The translations under genes and the position numbers were made by a program. Shown here in pieces: positions 12,006 to 23,297 of a stretch of 64,000 bases of DNA. Origin of the DNA: Davidsoniella eucalypti. Taxonomy: Eukaryota > Ascomycota > Sordariomycetes > Microascales > Ceratocystidaceae. The stretch spans positions 23,780-87,779 of the forward strand of contig RMBW01000130.1 in the NCBI GenBank assembly GCA_004009845.1, in the 5' to 3' direction. Positions within the stretch are counted from its first letter, which is position 1. Every line of letters starts with the position of its first letter. The notes below the pieces were generated by a model. It did no database searches, was not told the DNA's origin, and was given only the letters and a program-made list of their open reading frames with translations.

Positions 12006-12350
12006 TGTGGTGTCTTTTAGCTGAGAAGTGGTGGTAGTGTCGATCAATAGTAAGACAAACTGTACTAGTCACAGTTATTCATGTTGTATATGAATAAACG
12101 AATGTGTAAGTTCTTGAATTGTGTTGTGAATGCCGCTAATGAGTAAGTCAGCAACTAAACATTAAGTTATGTAGGATAAAGGAACCATTTTTCATCGCCT
12201 CCCATAGCTATCATGCCTCAGAAAACCCCAAATAATAAAATAACTGTGCCGAGATCCGACTTCCGAATAGCATAACCCTGAAAAACAGCACTGTCTTGAA
12301 GCTAAGCTAAGCCCAAACCCTATATTCCTTAGATTGCTACCATCAGCCCG
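12006..12350. promoter_or_regulatory. Spacer upstream of the formamidase gene
   Basis: A 345-bp gap between the end of the TIGR04076-like gene and the start of the formamidase gene, both on the minus strand. It holds CTTCCGAA at 12260-12267, preceded by GATCCGA, resembling the motif in the other cluster promoters. No gene is seen. Confidence 0.4.
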
Positions 12351-12899
12351 TTAGTTGCCGTCCAAAGACACTGCGGTAGTGTCAGAATGCTTAAACACCG
12401 TAACTCCCGTCCGAGTAATCCTTAATTTAGACTGGCAATTTGGATCCGGGCACGCAATCAGCGCATCCGAAGTCATCCAATCATGTTTGTGCGTCTTGCG
12501 TTGTTTAGCAGCCAGAAGGGGCAGTACGGCGGCTAAGACGATAACGGTACGTATCGAGCATTAGTCTAACGAGCTTACTACATACACGATATTCGATATA
12601 TGATTGTTTGATCATGCGCCAAGTCCATCAAACCGGGACCATGAAGAAAGTGCAAAAGGAAAAAAGAAGGGAAGAGAAGGGGTGGAAAGAGGTCAGAAAG
12701 TAGGAATGGATCCGAACATACATAAGCTGTAGATGCTGAAGCCTTGGCCGGCCGGCATCGTGAGCACCTCACCGTGTAGCTCGAAGAAGTCGCCGTTCTT
12801 GGCACCACAGTATATGGTAGCGCCTGGGAGACAGACAGCCTCAACTCGAAGATTGTACAGCTCAAAGCTTTCGTCGTTGTTAGCGCTAGGGGAAGACAT
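12351..12899 (-). CDS. Small TIGR04076-like protein, 2 exons
   Basis: Exons 12899-12722 and 12532-12351 (minus strand), with a 189-nt GTATGT...CTTAG intron, give 119 residues. The pattern FELYNLRVEAV...GDFFELHGE...PAGQGFSIYSL | SAVLPLLAAKQRKTHKHDWM followed by ACPDPNCQSKLRI matches, from memory, the TIGR04076 family of small proteins. Those carry a divergent beta-rich core, a conserved alanine/leucine helix and C-terminal cysteines that could bind metal. No function is established for the family to my knowledge. It lies directly behind the formamidase gene in the same direction, so it may belong to the tryptophan-breakdown group. The second exon is easily missed because the first exon alone runs on into a stop inside the intron. 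Confidence 0.8.
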
Positions 12900-14678
12900 G
12901 GCTGGATGGGTACAATAATAGATGGAATAACGAGAAGCTCAGATAGAACAATACGAGAAAGATAAAAAGAACAAGATGATCGATAGATAACGATGAGGAG
13001 CACGAGGGATGGCTCGGTAATCTTATTCTATATCTTGATTTTGATAGTGCGGATCCTAGTCAGCTGAAGTCGAGTTTGTACTAATAATTGCATGCATCAT
13101 AGATTCAAAGTAGGCGATCTCATCCTTATTGCAGCATCGACCTCGGAGAAATAAGGCGCACCCGATGTGACTTAGAGTAACAACTTGGAGCGCTACAATG
13201 ACCGCAGTTAAGAGGCTAAGATTCTTCAGGAGGAAGAATGCCGGCTACTACAACTACAACTACAACTATAACTACTACATGATGAGTATGTACATTTGTA
13301 TGAACAATAAGTTTCGGTTCCGTGTCGGTACGACCGTATGATTATAGGTGTCTATAAATTCATGCCATAGCACTAGGAAGCAGAGTTTTTTTTTCCTCTT
13401 TATATATATATATTTTTCCCTTGTCATTTGAAGACTCCCGTATAACTCTCAGACAGTATCGAAGAAAGAAAAAAAAATCCGAGTTGCTTAAAAGGCCGGT
13501 CAGGAACAATCAGGGTTGGCAGGTTTCCTTACTAGAATCTAGGCCCAGAAGAAGAGAGAAGAACCATGGAAGGAAACGCCGGCGCAAAAACAAATTGTAT
13601 TTACCACGTTGATTATCTGATATTATTGTAAGCTCAGAAAAGAGAAAGAAGAAGATATAAAAAAAGATAACTTAGATACCGGTATATAGCAAGTTCTATA
13701 AACCGCCAAGCCTAGCATGATCTTGTTTATATATGTACTATGAATACCAACATTACAGGGATTTAAATGGCGGAAGAAGATAGGCAATCGCCATGGTGAA
13801 AATCACTGACAATGTCCGTGTTGATATAAGATCAAGATCCAGATTAGCAATAGACAGGCTCGATAAATCACAGGTGGGATGTTTATTTAAAGTCTTATCC
13901 TAGTTTCCGGGCTAACATTGGCGGACCGTTGTTTTACAAAGAGTTAAAGCAATAAATAGCCAGTCATAGACAGAAGATAGACGAAAACAAGTTTTGAAGC
14001 ATATACCTCTCTATAGTTTATTAGTACATTATGCGGCAAATCACAGCACAAGCCATGGCGGCGAGAACGGCCGGTGAATTATAGAAGAAAAAAAAAACTG
14101 TTCTACTTTTTTTTCTTTTACTGTTTCGTTTTAGTTTAGACATTGACACCGTTTGTTGACCCTGGCAAACAATTCCAAAGCTTTTGCAATATAAAGAAAC
14201 CATGTATATGCTAACACATAGATATTAGTATGTACATATATATACATCTATACAGAGCTTTGGTCAGCGAGCGAAAAGAGGCAAGTGGTTCCAAGGTCAG
14301 CCAGCGCCTAGTCTAAATAGACACTTATGACACAGCGTGGTAGGCGACCTGTTCCTGGAATATCGATGTTATTATTTTTATTGTTGTGTAATGTACCATG
14401 TGTGTGTTGTTATTTTGAACGTTTCGCGGTTTGTCTCTAAGACCAAGTTGAGATAGGAGAAACATGCCCTGTAGAACAAAATAATAGCTTTCATTTACTT
14501 CACCTACCGGTAACGCTATTGGATACTCAATACACTATAGATCATCGCTAACCCCGCTAGAACGATATATTCAAAGAATTCATGTTTGTATGGACGTATA
14601 TGCTATGTATATTTATTAATATAGTTACTTGACATTTTATATCGGGCCATTTTCGGAATCTGCCAGTATCGATCGGCT
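12900..14678. other. Intergenic, no gene seen
   Basis: Contains the leader of the TIGR04076-like gene and the 3' flank of the aldo-keto reductase gene. A short ACAACT-type tandem run lies near 13240-13275 and there are several A or T tracts. No frame shows protein-family content. CTCCGAG on the minus strand near 13142-13149 resembles the cluster motif weakly. Confidence 0.55.
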
Positions 14679-16487
14679 CTATCTGTACTCAGCGCCGCAG
14701 TCACCCATGGCCTGGAAAACCTCGGCACGTCTGCTCTCAAGTTGAATGGCCTCGATAGCAGCCTGATCCTCCGCATCCAAGCTCCAGCCATAAGCCTTGA
14801 GGTTCTCATCGGCGTGTTCGCTTACGCCCATTCGAGTACCAACAATAACAGCGCCGACATATGGAAAGTCCAAGACCCAACGCGTAGCCACGTTAGAGAT
14901 AGAAACGCTGTGCTTCTTGGCAATAACATCGAGCACGCGCAGCAGCTTCTGGAAGAGCTCCCAGCCACCCCAGATGCCAATCATTTCATAGTACTTGCGC
15001 TGGGAAGGTGTTAGGCCGTTCGTGAATAGAGCTGGCTCTGCAGCACCTAGCCACTTGTCGGCAAGGAAACCACCACATAGCGTGCCATAAGTCATCAGCT
15101 TGATGTTGTGGGCAGTGCATACATCAGCCATGGCAAACGTGGGACGCGAGTCGATCAGCGAGAACTGGATCTGGTTGGATACAATAGGCACACCGGCGTT
15201 TATGATGGCCAGCATGTTGGGCGTGTCGAAGTTGCAGAGACCAAGAGACTTGATGCGAGTATCCGCTGCCAGCAATTTCATGGCCGGAATGCAGTCGAGG
15301 TTAGAGTACTGGAACTTGGTTAGCTTTCTACCGGTATTGGCAAGAGCGTGTATTCGGAAGGTTACTAACATCTTGCCAGTGGAACTGGAGCAGATCAATA
15401 TGCTCCGAGTGGAGTCTAGTGATTCTTTCGGTCACATTGGCAGCAATAACCTCTGGAGTCACGTCGATAGGACCAAATACGCAGAACTTGGTGGCAGCGT
15501 ATAGTTTCTCGGGGTTCTTGTAAGATTGGCGGAATCGGCCCTATAGTAGAATATGATGTTAGTTCCATGGCAGGATAAGGAATCTAAAGTCTGTATGTGT
15601 AGTTTGTAGCTTACAAAGATGATTTCAGCATCGCCGTAGTGGTCAGCCATATCGTAGGCAGTGAATCCCGCGTCGACATAGCGCTTGAACTGGCTGACAA
15701 TCTTACTCTGAGGAGCAACGCCCCAGGCTGGAGACGATAGTTGCCACAGACCACTGAAAATTCGGGGCAGTTCACGGCCGCCCATAGAGAAGGTCTCTAA
15801 TCCGCTCTTGTCAAGAACTGTGACAGAAGCTGACAGACCACCAGTGGGGCTGGGCAAAGTCTTATTATCGTTGCTATTTGGCAGCGCCACACCGAGTAGT
15901 TTAGACACTAGGACCAGACTGCGCTCAAAGACAAACTCTTGGTGCTTCTTAGCTTCAGTCGCCCATTCTGAGCTGATGGCGGACAGTCTGGCAAGTAGTT
16001 TACCGAGGATGGCCTGCTCATCAGCCTTCAGGGCGCGAGTTCCCGTCGGCGTCGTAAGCGTCTTCTGCACAGCCGTGATGGCCTGGACGATATCACCGTC
16101 AATACTAGCCAAAGAGAACAGAGTGCTGTCGTCGGTAGCCTCGAAGACCAGTGAAACGGCTTGCTCAAGCACGAGGCAGAGCAGCTCAAGAGCATCATCT
16201 ACCAATCCTGCACCGAGTGTGCTCCGGATGCGAGCCTGGGTCTCGTGGAATGATGGGCCAATAAGAGGTGAAGATGGCGAGAAGATGGTCGTGGGAGCAA
16301 TAAAGGGGACACGCTGCAGGTACTTCTTGGCCTGAATCTCAAATGACGTGCTGTACGAAGGACTAGTAGTCAAGACAGCACGCATCACAGAACGTAGAGC
16401 ATCGGCGGGCAAGTTGGCGATGATGGTATCAGTCATCAAGTTGACATGGGCCGTCTTGGCTTCGTCAAGGCGCTGTTGAGAAGTCAT
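14679..16487 (-). CDS. Aldo-keto reductase with N-terminal extension, 3 exons
   Basis: Exons 16487-15615, 15540-15370 and 15308-14679 (minus strand; introns of 74 and 61 nt) give 557 residues. The C-terminal two thirds, from about residue 230, is an NAD(P)H-dependent aldo-keto reductase. It starts at MGGRELPRIFSGLWQL. The Asp and Tyr of the catalytic tetrad are in YDMADHYGDAE, the Lys in AATKFC and the His in QFHWQD, the last restored only by splicing. The closest feel is the oxidoreductases that take aldoses or other small carbonyls; the substrate is unknown. Usual single-domain members have about 300-350 residues. The first 225 residues are a mostly helical, unrecognised region. The start follows a GT-repeat leader (16490-16517). 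The gene faces the same way as the formamidase but lies about 1.8 kb from the cluster. Confidence 0.88.
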
Positions 16488-19400
16488 ATTGTGTGTGTGT
16501 GTATGTGTATGTGTAGATTTGTAGAGCCAAAGAGCGGAAAGTCGGTGTTGTATGTAAAGAGATAGAAATAAGAGAAGCTGTGGAGATTTTGACAACGGGG
16601 GATGCGATTGAATATGAAGCTTTTGGAATAGAACAATAAATGCTGGGTATATAACAAGATAGGTATTAAAGACAATCACGAAAAAAAAAGTAGCACAGTA
16701 GTATGTTTCGTTTCAGAGGAAGTTGCTGAGACACTGCAAACACAAACTCATCAAGCTATTCGAGCAAGAACATAGAGTTGTATGGCGCAGCTCTCTAGGC
16801 GGATGCGACGACACAACGACGATGACAAGTCACGAGTCGAGTCGCAGTTGACGTCGTCAGGCAGTAGCCACAATAGATGGTATGCAAGCTTCGAAAGCGA
16901 GGCAAGCAGAGAGGAGGCAGCCGTCTGTTTTCGTTTGCTGAAGAATAGCCGACTGGTTTTCTCACGTAACAGTGGTGATAGAAAGAATAGTAGTTTGCTT
17001 GTATCGTCAGAAGATAAACCTGGAGGCTGATGTATTGAAAGGGTGGTCCAGTGGCGAGTTTTCAGGAGGGTGTTGAAGATTTTTATATAGGGTGTCTGTT
17101 CGATGATGTGACGATAGTTGGCGGATTATATACAAGAGGATTATATACAAGAGAATTATATATGGTAACAATGTAAAGTATGTGATATGTATGCTGTAGT
17201 TGCAAGTGTCACAGTGGTCGGTTTAGAGAGGCTAGCTGTCTATATATATCCCTCCTATGTCTTTCTTTTACTCTGTCTCTCCTTCTGCATAATAGCTAGT
17301 CTCTTCTAGTCCAGCCCAACCCTTTGTAGTCTTCTTTTCTATGCACTTTGTTATCTCCAGATCCTTCTCCTAGTGCTCTTGTATGCGCCCCAAGGCGTAA
17401 TAAGATTCGATCTGCGAGTTATTGGGGCAGCAGTCGCAGAACCCGATGTAGCTACTCCCATTCTTGTGTGATTACATCGCACATGCCGAGACAGACAGAA
17501 AGACGGGAGGAAAAAATCATAGAATAATACTAACTTATAAACACCGGCGTATCAATGAATCCGGGGGTTGCAACTAAATGGTTACCTTTAGAGTAGTTTC
17601 CAGTATCTGACTTTTATCTTATTTTTTTCTTTTCGTAAGGAGGGGTGTCCTCGAGGGATTCCTCCATCATACAACGAATATTTTATTGTTTTGCATCTTT
17701 TCAATTCTCGGAGTGCTAGGTAGACGTTAAATATAATCAAATCAAATTCTCGGAGTGCGTGCTCAGTTGGACGGGTGTGGTGCAACAGGCTTGATCCAAG
17801 AAAAAATAGTGATAAAATATCTGGTAACTATAATAAGATAGTTGTAATGTACAAGGAGTTGCGCTAGTCGGCATTCTACACTTACATGGTGTATTACCGG
17901 TCTGTAGGATACCGGTGCTGCCCGGCACTTTGGGCCATACTAATTATACAGCAGAAACTGTTATATAATAGGGCAAAAAAGACATTGCGCAAGTGATAGT
18001 AGATATTAGCAAGACAAGATAATAACAGTGTATTATTAGTAGAAGCAGATAACGTACTGTAAGCACTGATCCGCATGTGTTCGTTACAACGGCAGACATT
18101 ACGAGTAACAATGTCGCAGCTACTATGCTTTACATTTTCTTATCGCCAAAAAGCCTTAAAGGACGGAGACTCCCCAGACCGAACCACCAACTTATCACCA
18201 TAAATTATCGCAGAGACCTCGCATTGTCACTTTCCCACACTCTCTTTTTCAGCCATCTCTTCCTTGTTTTTCGGTCTCATAGTAGAAGTCTAACATATGG
18301 CTCGCATACGTACTCTATCGATACATGATTCGAGTTTAATCGCCATGCAGTCGCTACCTCTACTTCAGCTCTTTTTCCAACATCCCATCAACTGAGCGAA
18401 ATACCACTTCTGCTCTTTTTTGCTCGGAATCCAAGCGGGCAGTCGAACAACGGAAAAAGCAATGCTTCGCTTCGTGCCGAGCCGAAGGACACCATTTTCT
18501 TCAAGGTGGCTAACTCGGTTAGGGTTATGCTCAAACCCTAATCAAGTGTCATAATTTGTAGCCACAACTGTGGTGATTTCACAAAGGCACTACTACTGTT
18601 CTTCAGGAATTTTGTTAGCACGGCTGCAAAACAAGGTTTTACGTGTCCCAATATCTGTATCCATTTCATTGCCGCCATTTCTAATGTTACGGAATGCTGG
18701 CTAGCGCCGAGTTACCTACCATCAAGTCATCCTTTCGAGTAGCGTACCAATTCCCCCTTGCCAGAGTTAACATGCCAAACAGGCCGGCTGTGGCTCGATA
18801 TACATACACAACACGACTAAAAAGACATGGTCCGCCATTGACTATTGACTAATGACTACCAGACATAAAACTACCGGTTCTTGTCGCAGAGTTAGAATCA
18901 ACAGGCCTGCCGGACTTAGTCAGCAAAACCCGCCAATTATAGCCCATGATCGGCAATGGCACCTGCCTGAAGTTGCAAAGTTCGCAATATCCTTCAAATT
19001 TTGAAGCCTCTACCAGCGACTCAAAGACGAAAGAAGATGGGTATGAACTCCCTTTTCCGTCGGACGCTTTGAAGAAAAAAAGGACAGCAGTAGAAAGAAA
19101 TCCAAGAAACGGAAAAGGACAAGAGCAAAAAGCTTATCTGAGAGCAAGCGAAAGCTTTCTTGTGGAAACGCTAAAGCCTCTGGATGGACTTAGCGACAGA
19201 ATCACGAAAGACGCTATACATAGACATAGTTATGTATACTAATAGGGTGGTTTCCATGGAATACATTTATATCCTGTTTATTTTGCTCTATCTTTGGAAA
19301 TATTGGCTCCTTCTGTTTCCAACACTTCATCGTCAGTGTAAACAGAAACTTTTTTTCGGTGCGAGCTCCGACTTTTTCTTTTTCTATGTGACAGCTATTT

Positions 19401-20039
19401 CCTTTCCTTTTTCCTCGTCAATCATTGTTCTTTTGCATATAGCTTTACTGTGAAAATTTGCCGCTTTCTGGTCTGCTTTTCTTCTATCATCATTACAATT
19501 TCGAAGGCTTGGCCTTTTTTTTAGAAATATACACTAGGTGTGCTGTGTTTGTGTCTCATCTGATCGACCTGTTTACTGTTGGTCTGTCTGACATCGTCGC
19601 TTTCGATCATTTTCTCTATCTGATTTCCGGCTTCGGCCCGCATCCCAACGCATCACTTCTCTCTCCTCGAATCGACATTGGAATCTGAAATAGCCAAACA
19701 AACCCGCTGTCTAGTTGCATAGTTGGCTCTGGTGGCGTTCCATGGCCTCAAAGACGCAGCAAAACCCGCCCGAGACCTCTGAACGAAAACACGCCGAATC
19801 TTGACTTCTTGGCGCCGTCTTCCCAGAATCTTTTCTACTATTATCTCACAGTCACAGTCGCAGCCGCAGTAAGCCTTTTGCCAGTTGAGCTGCCCTGTCA
19901 GACATTTTCGCTATAAGCCTGTCTGCCGAGCCGTCGCTTGTATCCCAGCTTGTATATATCTTGCTCTCGGAATTCAAAAAATTTCCCTTGCCACCACCAC
20001 ACCTCGACACCCGACGATTTCTGCGTCGCGGTCCCGACC
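16488..20039. other. Intergenic, no gene seen; holds a 28-bp retroelement tail insertion
   Basis: This 3.5-kb divergent intergenic region lies between the aldo-keto reductase gene and a large regulator gene. It contains a GT/GTAT run at 16490-16517, a tandem of ATTATATACAAGA units near 17125-17165, and the micro-insertion described separately at 17717-17744. From about 19300 on it is pyrimidine-rich, as expected for the leader of the downstream regulator. No coding frame could be supported. Confidence 0.55.
17717..17744 (+). mobile_element. 28-bp retroelement tail insertion with 14-bp target duplication
   Basis: The 14-mer AATTCTCGGAGTGC occurs at 17703-17716 and again at 17745-17758. The 28 bases between them are identical to the 3' tail of the 747-bp element at 38381-39127 (read on its own strand), ending in ATCAA units. 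The pattern is that of target-primed insertion in which reverse transcription stopped almost at once. Confidence 0.82.
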
Positions 20040-23000
20040 ATGAGCTCCTCACAACACGAATTCGATGCTGCAACTACCAGCGATGCGGACGGCTCCAAGC
20101 TGGACCAACATTCGGCATCTGCCGCAGCTCGCCGCCTCAAAAACGGTCCTATAACGTATGTCGTCGATATTGTTTGTTGTCGTTGTCATTGTCCCTCCTT
20201 CCCTTCACACAGCTGGAATTCCCTTTAGGAAGCAACCCATCTTTGTGGCACCATGTTGCGCATTCAACTTGACGTTCTTGATTCGACCTTCTTCTTCTTT
20301 CGTCAAACTAACACATCTAAAGCGCCAATGCCTGCATCGCCTGTCGCAAGGTCAAGATGAAATGCGTCTTCGGAGACGGCGAAATTGTCTGCAAACGCTG
20401 TATGCGTCTCAAGTGCGATTGCGTGCTAGAAAAGCATCGCCGCGGTCGCAAAGTCGGCACCAAGTAAGTCAACGCCTTCGCACACAACTTGATACCAATC
20501 CGTTCCCCTAGATTTGCCGAAAGCCTGCCGAGAGCTCGATGGGATGGGACTGTGCAAACGTCGCCATTAGCGACATACGGTCCAGGCACCTTGTATGCGT
20601 TCAACAGGAGAATACGCCATTACAGCTATATAGAGGAACCATTGCTCGCACGCACCGCTTCCATTTCGTGCGTATTTCATACGTTATTCTTTGCAATCGC
20701 CGTTTGTTCTAGAAACCTTGTCCGGGCCTTGGCAGCTGATCTTTCTCTCCTCCACCTAGACTTAATCGTAGCCATGGTAAAGTGGTCGCGCAACCACCGC
20801 CAATTCCCGGAATGAGCACCATCGAGACCCCTCCCGGCTGCTCGATCGATACTTCCGCCTCTATGTCGGCGACTATTGCGCCTCCGCCTTTATCTGCAAC
20901 TTCGATAGCCTTCGCCAACTGCCCTCCGCCAGAGTCCTCGACGCCCCATTCTGGCTGCGGCTCTCTTGCGCAGTCATACCCGCCTAGTGAGCCGCTCAAG
21001 ATCGAGTCGCCGTCCGAGGTTGGCGTTGTTGACGGCCCAACGCCTGCCATGTCTCGAAGCAGTGGCCACAGCGCCAGCTTCCGATCCAGAAATAAAGGCT
21101 TTCAGCCCCCTGACCTGCTGAACGAGCAGGCCACTTCTGGAAAATTCTCCCTGAAAACCATTCTCAGTGTCGAGGATGAGGAAGTCGAGACGGGCACTCC
21201 GTGTGAGCCATATGGTGGCTCGCCCGTCGACTACTCAAATGATCCCATCACACTGGGTATCGTCACTCTGCCTGCCGCGATATCGCTGTTTGACGAGTAT
21301 GCAACCCTCCTTTTTCTCTCTCTGCGATATAGTGCACTATGCTTGACCGCTTCCCAAGCAATTATCTAATCAACTAACCTGTTCTTAATGTAGGTTTATG
21401 CACAAGTTCAACCCATGGATTGCACAATTCGACCCGACGCTATACACCTTCAAGCATGTCCGTTCACGATCGCCGTTTCTGCTCACGGCAATTCTTGCTG
21501 CTGCTTCCAAAGCCTTCAACCCACCATTGAAGAAGCCGCTGCAAAATCTTGCCAAAAAACACCACGCCGAAGTCTTCATGAACGGCACTAAATCAGTCGA
21601 AGTGGTACATGCAATTCTGGTCCTCACCTATTACAAGGAACCGGAAGATACCCGAGCATGGCTAATGACTGGCTACATTATTCGTATGTGCATGGAGCTG
21701 GGTTGGCACCAGCTTCCCTTTGAACGGGATGAAGACGATCACCGTGAACCCACAGACATGGATATCCGCAAAGAACGTGATATACAGAGAATCTGGCTGC
21801 TTCTCTTTGTCTACGATCGCAGGTAAACTTTTCTCCTGGTCAATTTTTGTTTTCTTGGACATGCACATATTAACAAATTCCTACAGCATAAGCATGCAGA
21901 CTGGTAAGCCATGGATGATCGAACGCTCAGATTTCATCATCGACTCTAGCGATTGGTATAAGCACCGGCTAGCAACACACAATGACAAGTTACTCTGCGG
22001 CTTCGTGAACTTACGTCTGCTTACCTCAGAAACTCTGAAACTGGTTCATCCCAAGTTTCTGTGGCGTGGACCGCGCTCAAGTAATATGCTTGAATCTGAG
22101 GTTCTCCTTGAAGCCATGGATACGGATCTTCGGCGTTGGCGTGATCGCTGGTATGCCGTGACTAGAACATCGCCGGAAAAGTGTCATGCTTTCATGATCA
22201 GATTTTATGGCGCTCATCTGCGTCTCAGCATCTATTCTATCCCCCTACAACCGAGCATGATCGGAACCATGAACATGCAGGCATTTGATAAGCGTCCTAT
22301 ATGGGTTTGCTTTGCCTCTGCCCGAGAGATGTTGCATCTTCTCAGTGAGCCGGATGTCACCCCTGAGCTTTTCTTCTGTCAGGACTCTGTACATGTCATG
22401 ACGGCATACGCAGTAGCATTCTTACTTAGAGTGTGTCTATCTGGTAGCGGCAACAATATTCATCACACTTTACAATATAGCGTTGTCGAAGCACTACGTG
22501 CTGTAAGCACTATCTTCAAGCAACACAAGGCACCACCAGATACCGGCTGTGCCCTTCAAGCTATTTTCTTACAAAACGTACTTCGTGAATTTGAGAAGCA
22601 AGCTGAGTCTGCAATTGATGCTGTTCACCACCAACACCAACAACAACAACAACAACAACAGCAGCAGCAGCAGCAGATACCCCAACATTCACAGGCACTG
22701 TCTCAAGACCAAAACCATGTCTCATTACCTCAGTCACAACCTCGGTCTCAGCAACCACAACAACCTCAACAAATAGTTTATCCTGCCCAATATCAAGTAC
22801 AGAATAATCTAGAGGCTAGACAATTCTCTATTGCGCAACAAACTCAGCAACAACAGCTACCTATTCAAAATCAACAGGGCCAAGCAATGCCACAGCAGAA
22901 TCAACAGCAGCAGCAGCAACAACAACAACAACAACAACAACAGCAGGTTTCAGTGTCTGCAGGCTGGCCACCATCTCAGCAAGAACTTCCACATCTGGTG

Positions 23001-23297
23001 CGGCCTTCTCCCATAATAACCCAGGGACCCTCTTTTCCTGTTGCATCTATTGAAATGCCAGACTCGTCTACGTGGGCTAGCACAAGACAATCTCTCTCTT
23101 CCCAGCAGATGCACAATTTGGCCGATGAGCAATCCATAATAGGGTACCAACTAGCCTTGCAACAACAACAACAACAAATGGATTATATGGGAAATGATGA
23201 CTATATCATGGCTGATGATGCAATGTGGGAAACTGTCATTGCAAATGCAGGTTTCAACGTCGAGACTGGTATCTTTATGCCTCCTCCTTTATCATAA
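20040..23297 (+). CDS. Glutamine-rich Zn(II)2Cys6 transcription factor, 5 exons
   Basis: Exons 20040-20155, 20323-20463, 20760-21296, 21394-21822 and 21887-23297 give 877 residues. Exon 2 carries the zinc cluster: cysteines at 43, 46, 53, 62, 65 and 72, followed by a basic stretch KHRRGRKVGTK. A Pro/Ser linker follows. A middle-homology region begins at FDEFMHKFNPWIAQFDP and includes GYIIRMCMELGWHQLP and the ISMQTGKPWMI segment created by the last splice. The C-terminal third is rich in glutamine, with long runs encoded at about 22636-22675 and 22905-22945, a likely activation or assembly region. The third exon start is the least certain: the acceptor at 20759 has a good pyrimidine tract and preserves VGTKL, but an in-frame acceptor at 20771 also exists. 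The target genes are unknown. Confidence 0.88.
22636..22945 (+). repeat. CAA/CAG repeats encoding polyglutamine
   Basis: Two main CAA/CAG trinucleotide tracts (about 22636-22675 and 22905-22945) lie inside the last exon of the glutamine-rich regulator, with a shorter one at about 23159-23177. Mixed CAA and CAG codons suggest the tracts are kept at the protein level, though length variation between strains is likely. Confidence 0.85.

Noticed and set aside
16782..17030. 82-codon plus-strand frame upstream of the aldo-keto reductase
   Set aside because: Arg/Ser-rich with no motif or splice support. It probably overlaps the reductase promoter.
18519..18541. TTAGGGTT and AACCCTAA, telomere-like units
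   Set aside because: Single units in inverted orientation form a short hairpin. There is no tandem array, so this is not an interstitial telomere.
20512..20815. Possible extra exon in the glutamine-rich regulator gene
   Set aside because: An acceptor at 20511 opens a frame that runs to a stop at 20815 without joining the following conserved region. Splicing to 20760 keeps frame and the VGTKL motif.
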